From: Campylobacterota bacterium
GTDB taxonomy: Bacteria > Campylobacterota > Campylobacteria > Campylobacterales > Sulfurovaceae
Direction: 5' to 3'
Length of the DNA stretch: 7,902 nt
NCBI GenBank assembly: GCA_003646525.1
Contig: QMKU01000051.1
Location: 1-7,902 of the forward strand
Of this stretch, positions 6,308 through 7,902 are shown in pieces. The translations under genes and the position numbers were made by a program. A model generated the notes under the pieces. The model saw nothing but the letters and a program-made list of their open reading frames with translations, was not told where the DNA came from and ran no database searches. The stretch's first letter is position 1, and each line of letters opens with the position of its first letter.

Positions 6308-6955
6308 TTAATTTGGGTAGTTGTTCTTAAGAATTTTCTTGATTGCTTCGGAGCAGATCATCAGTCCAAAGGCTCCAGTAACGGCGACACAGCTTCCCTT
6401 CTCTTTGCAACGATCCTGTTCAGGTGAAAAAACAACAGTGAAATTACGATCAAACTTTGCTTTTTTGAGCTCATTTCGAATCTTTCTTCCCAAGGCATCT
6501 CCATGGCTTTTCCAGATGGAGGCAACTTCGATTTTGCTACTGTCATATCGTTTGGCGGAACCTAGTGACATGATAAGTTTTTTATAAATTTTTTTTGCGA
6601 TTTCTATTTTGACCTTTGTCGTGTCAGCGGCATCTATTACCAAGTCATAGGGGTCAAAATCAAAAGTCTCTACCCAAGCCATATCCATCTCTTGATGGAT
6701 CGCTGTGATCCCTGGATAGAGTGTCATGAGTGTTTCTGTTTTGTAGGCACCCACTGCGTCACTGCCGATCTGTCTGTTTTGATTGCTGATATCATAGGTG
6801 TCATGATCGACGATAGTGATATGGGTTACACCGCTTCTGTAGAGACAGTCAAGAGCATAGCTTCCGACACCACCCACTCCAAGTATTAGTATTTTGGCTT
6901 GCTCTAGCACCTCGAAGTCATCGCCAAAAAGGACTCTACATCGTTCATATCTCAT
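6308..6955 (-). CDS. tcdA: ThiF/MoeB-superfamily E1-like protein, likely TcdA-type tRNA t6A dehydratase
   Basis: Expected to use ATP to activate and cyclise N6-threonylcarbamoyladenosine at tRNA position 37, as TcdA (CsdL) does. From the ATG at 6955, 215 residues show the nucleotide-binding loop GVGGVG (26-31), D50 and D52 (VDHD), N58, N60-R61-Q62 (NQNRQ), K72 and a DAADT segment (108-112). The later stretch (DALGRKIRNELKK, then VVFSPEQ) resembles TcdA more than ThiF or MoeB. It is shorter than enterobacterial TcdA (about 268 residues), lacking the C-terminal extension, and has no CxxC zinc pairs. ATG 6955 overlaps the surE stop as ATGA and has GGAAG seven bases upstream. A TTG at 6961 is possible but would sit only one base from GGAAGC. 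The superfamily is certain; the TcdA role is likely. Confidence 0.88.
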   Translation of the reverse strand: MRYERCRVLFGDDFEVLEQAKILILGVGGVGSYALDCLYRSGVTHITIVDHDTYDISNQNRQIGSDAVGAYKTETLMTLYPGITAIHQEMDMAWVETFDFDPYDLVIDAADTTKVKIEIAKKIYKKLIMSLGSAKRYDSSKIEVASIWKSHGDALGRKIRNELKKAKFDRNFTVVFSPEQDRCKEKGSCVAVTGAFGLMICSEAIKKILKNNYPN

Positions 6956-7731
6956 AGCCAAGCTTCCAAAGTTTTGATATCGTCATGGCTAGTCATATCT
7001 AAATGGACAGGCGTAATGGATGCAAAGCCTTGGTTGATCGCTTCAAAATCCGTGATATGCCCCTCAGTATTGAGCCAGTCTAGATGAGGGAGTCCTATCC
7101 AAAAATACTCCAGCCCTCGTGGGTTGCGGTGAACTTGTGCATCATTGCCATAGTAGCGGTTGCCTGCACGGGTGATCTTGTATCCTTTGCAGGCATCACT
7201 TTGGATAGGAGGGATATTGATATTGAGAAATTTTCTCTCTGGCAAAGGGAAACGATCATCAAAGATTCGTTTGACGATATCCGCTATCGTCTCTTTTGCC
7301 AATTCGTACCCAAGTTGATCGATATTTTGGCATTTGTCTATGCAGACTTGGGAGATAGCTATAGCTGGTATGCCCTGAAGTACTGCTTCCATAGCAGCCG
7401 AGGCTGTCCCCGAGTAAGTAATATCTTCGCCCATATTGGCACCCTTGTTGATGCCTGAGATGACAATATCTGGTTTCTCATTTTCATCATAGAGTTTGTG
7501 TAGAGCAAGAAAGACACAGTCGGTGGGTGTGCCGTCATCGAGCCTATAGAAGTCATCATTGACACCCACGAAACGCAATGGTCTAGTCAGAGTCAATGAG
7601 TGTCCACAGGCAGATTTTTCCATCGAAGGGGCAACGACAATGACTTGTCCTAGAGGCTGTAGTGCTTCGATAAGTGCGTGTAATCCTTTGGAGTCATAGC
7701 CATCATCATTCGTGATCAGTATCTTTTTCAA
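6952..7731 (-). CDS. surE: SurE, 5'/3'-nucleotidase
   Basis: 259 residues, the normal length for this metal-dependent phosphatase, which removes phosphate from nucleoside 5'- and 3'-monophosphates. The N-terminus ILITNDDGY gives metal ligands D9 and D10. S40 lies in the loop EKSACGHSLT, and N95 in SGINKGANMG completes the site. TYSGTASAAMEA is the next family block. The start is TTG (7731), because the conserved MKKILITNDDG begins exactly there and no ATG lies between it and the ribosome binding site. The stop TGA overlaps the ATG of the thiF/tcdA gene by four bases, so the two are translationally coupled. SurE is linked to stationary-phase survival and nucleotide pool control. No residues are missing. 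Confidence 0.96.
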   Translation of the reverse strand: MKKILITNDDGYDSKGLHALIEALQPLGQVIVVAPSMEKSACGHSLTLTRPLRFVGVNDDFYRLDDGTPTDCVFLALHKLYDENEKPDIVISGINKGANMGEDITYSGTASAAMEAVLQGIPAIAISQVCIDKCQNIDQLGYELAKETIADIVKRIFDDRFPLPERKFLNINIPPIQSDACKGYKITRAGNRYYGNDAQVHRNPRGLEYFWIGLPHLDWLNTEGHITDFEAINQGFASITPVHLDMTSHDDIKTLEAWL

Positions 7732-7738
7732 TTTTTTT

Positions 7739-7743
7739 CCTTC
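7739..7743 (-). promoter_or_regulatory. Ribosome binding site of surE, supports the TTG start
   Basis: Read on the minus strand this is GAAGG, followed by seven A residues and then TTG at 7731. The spacing is right for that TTG and fits the conserved SurE N-terminus. Confidence 0.6.
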
Positions 7744-7757
7744 AATATTTGGGTTGA

Positions 7758-7763
7758 ATTATA
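7758..7763 (-). promoter_or_regulatory. Candidate -10 box for surE-thiF/tcdA
   Basis: Minus-strand TATAAT about 27 bases before the surE start, giving a short leader of roughly 20 bases. No strong -35 box is seen. A second minus-strand TATAAT lies at 7791-7796 and is an alternative. Confidence 0.4.
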
Positions 7764-7770
7764 GCCTTTT

Positions 7771-7779
7771 TGGTATAAT
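7771..7779 (+). promoter_or_regulatory. Extended -10 promoter for the gene at the right edge
   Basis: TGG followed by a perfect TATAAT (7774-7779) on the plus strand. It would give a leader of about 105 bases before the GTG at 7891. Its upstream part overlaps the candidate surE promoter, so the two divergent promoters probably cannot be occupied at once. Confidence 0.45.
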
Positions 7780-7890
7780 ACTTCTAATTTATTATAGAGC
7801 TTACTTCTATTTATTATCAAGTTAAGGATTTTTTTCATAAATTTGCTCTTGGCTTCACAATATTGGAAGTAGCCCCAAAAGGATATTTTA

Positions 7891-7902
7891 GTGCAAAAAG
7901 AA
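7891..7902 (+). CDS. First codons of a plus-strand gene, cut by the window edge
   Basis: GTG CAA AAA GAA preceded by AAAAGGA (7877-7883) with a seven-base spacer, a good ribosome binding site. Only four codons (MQKE) are inside the window, so the product cannot be identified. The upstream extended -10 box at 7771-7779 and the absence of any other reading support a real start. It is divergent from surE. Confidence 0.45.

Noticed and set aside
7084..7458. Plus-strand open frame of 124 codons inside surE
   Set aside because: It lies wholly opposite a well-conserved SurE sequence and has no recognisable domain or convincing ribosome binding site.

Overview
The window most likely comes from a bacterium of the Campylobacterota, probably a free-living sulfur-oxidiser of the Sulfurovum/Sulfurimonas kind. 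This rests on moderately AT-rich DNA, strong TATAAT -10 boxes with weak -35 boxes, short intergenic gaps, and the resemblance of the CHASE2 cyclase, the HD-GYP protein and the short ThiF/TcdA protein to that phylum as I know it. The genus is inferred from memory, not from a search.

Plus strand, left half (1-4713): an apparent operon of three genes. First comes the proline-rich tail of an unidentified protein (ends at 110). Ten bases later begins a membrane CHASE2-sensor adenylate cyclase (121-2310). Nine bases after that begins a 797-residue soluble protein (2320-4713) that joins a metallo-beta-lactamase-fold class II cyclic-nucleotide phosphodiesterase, a GAF domain and an HD-GYP domain. One gene makes cAMP and the next carries a domain expected to destroy it. 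The GAF domain between the two hydrolase domains carries the NK...F...DE motif of cyclic-nucleotide-binding GAFs, and the HD-GYP domain normally cleaves cyclic di-GMP. This reads as a compact device linking an extracytoplasmic signal, cAMP and c-di-GMP, and it is the most interesting system in the window.

Minus strand, right half (7731 to 4783): surE (5'/3'-nucleotidase) overlaps a thiF/tcdA-type gene by four bases. About 250 bases further on is a gene for an exported protein with twelve plant-type leucine-rich repeats. That gap holds a perfect 24-bp inverted repeat just past the thiF/tcdA stop, and a 28-bp near-palindrome lying against an extended -10 promoter for the leucine-rich-repeat gene. 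The leucine-rich-repeat gene converges on the signalling operon, with a 69-base gap holding a hairpin.

Right edge: a divergent promoter pair lies between surE and a plus-strand gene of which only the ribosome binding site and first four codons (GTG start at 7891) are inside the window. No tRNA, rRNA, CRISPR array, transposase or complete mobile element was found.
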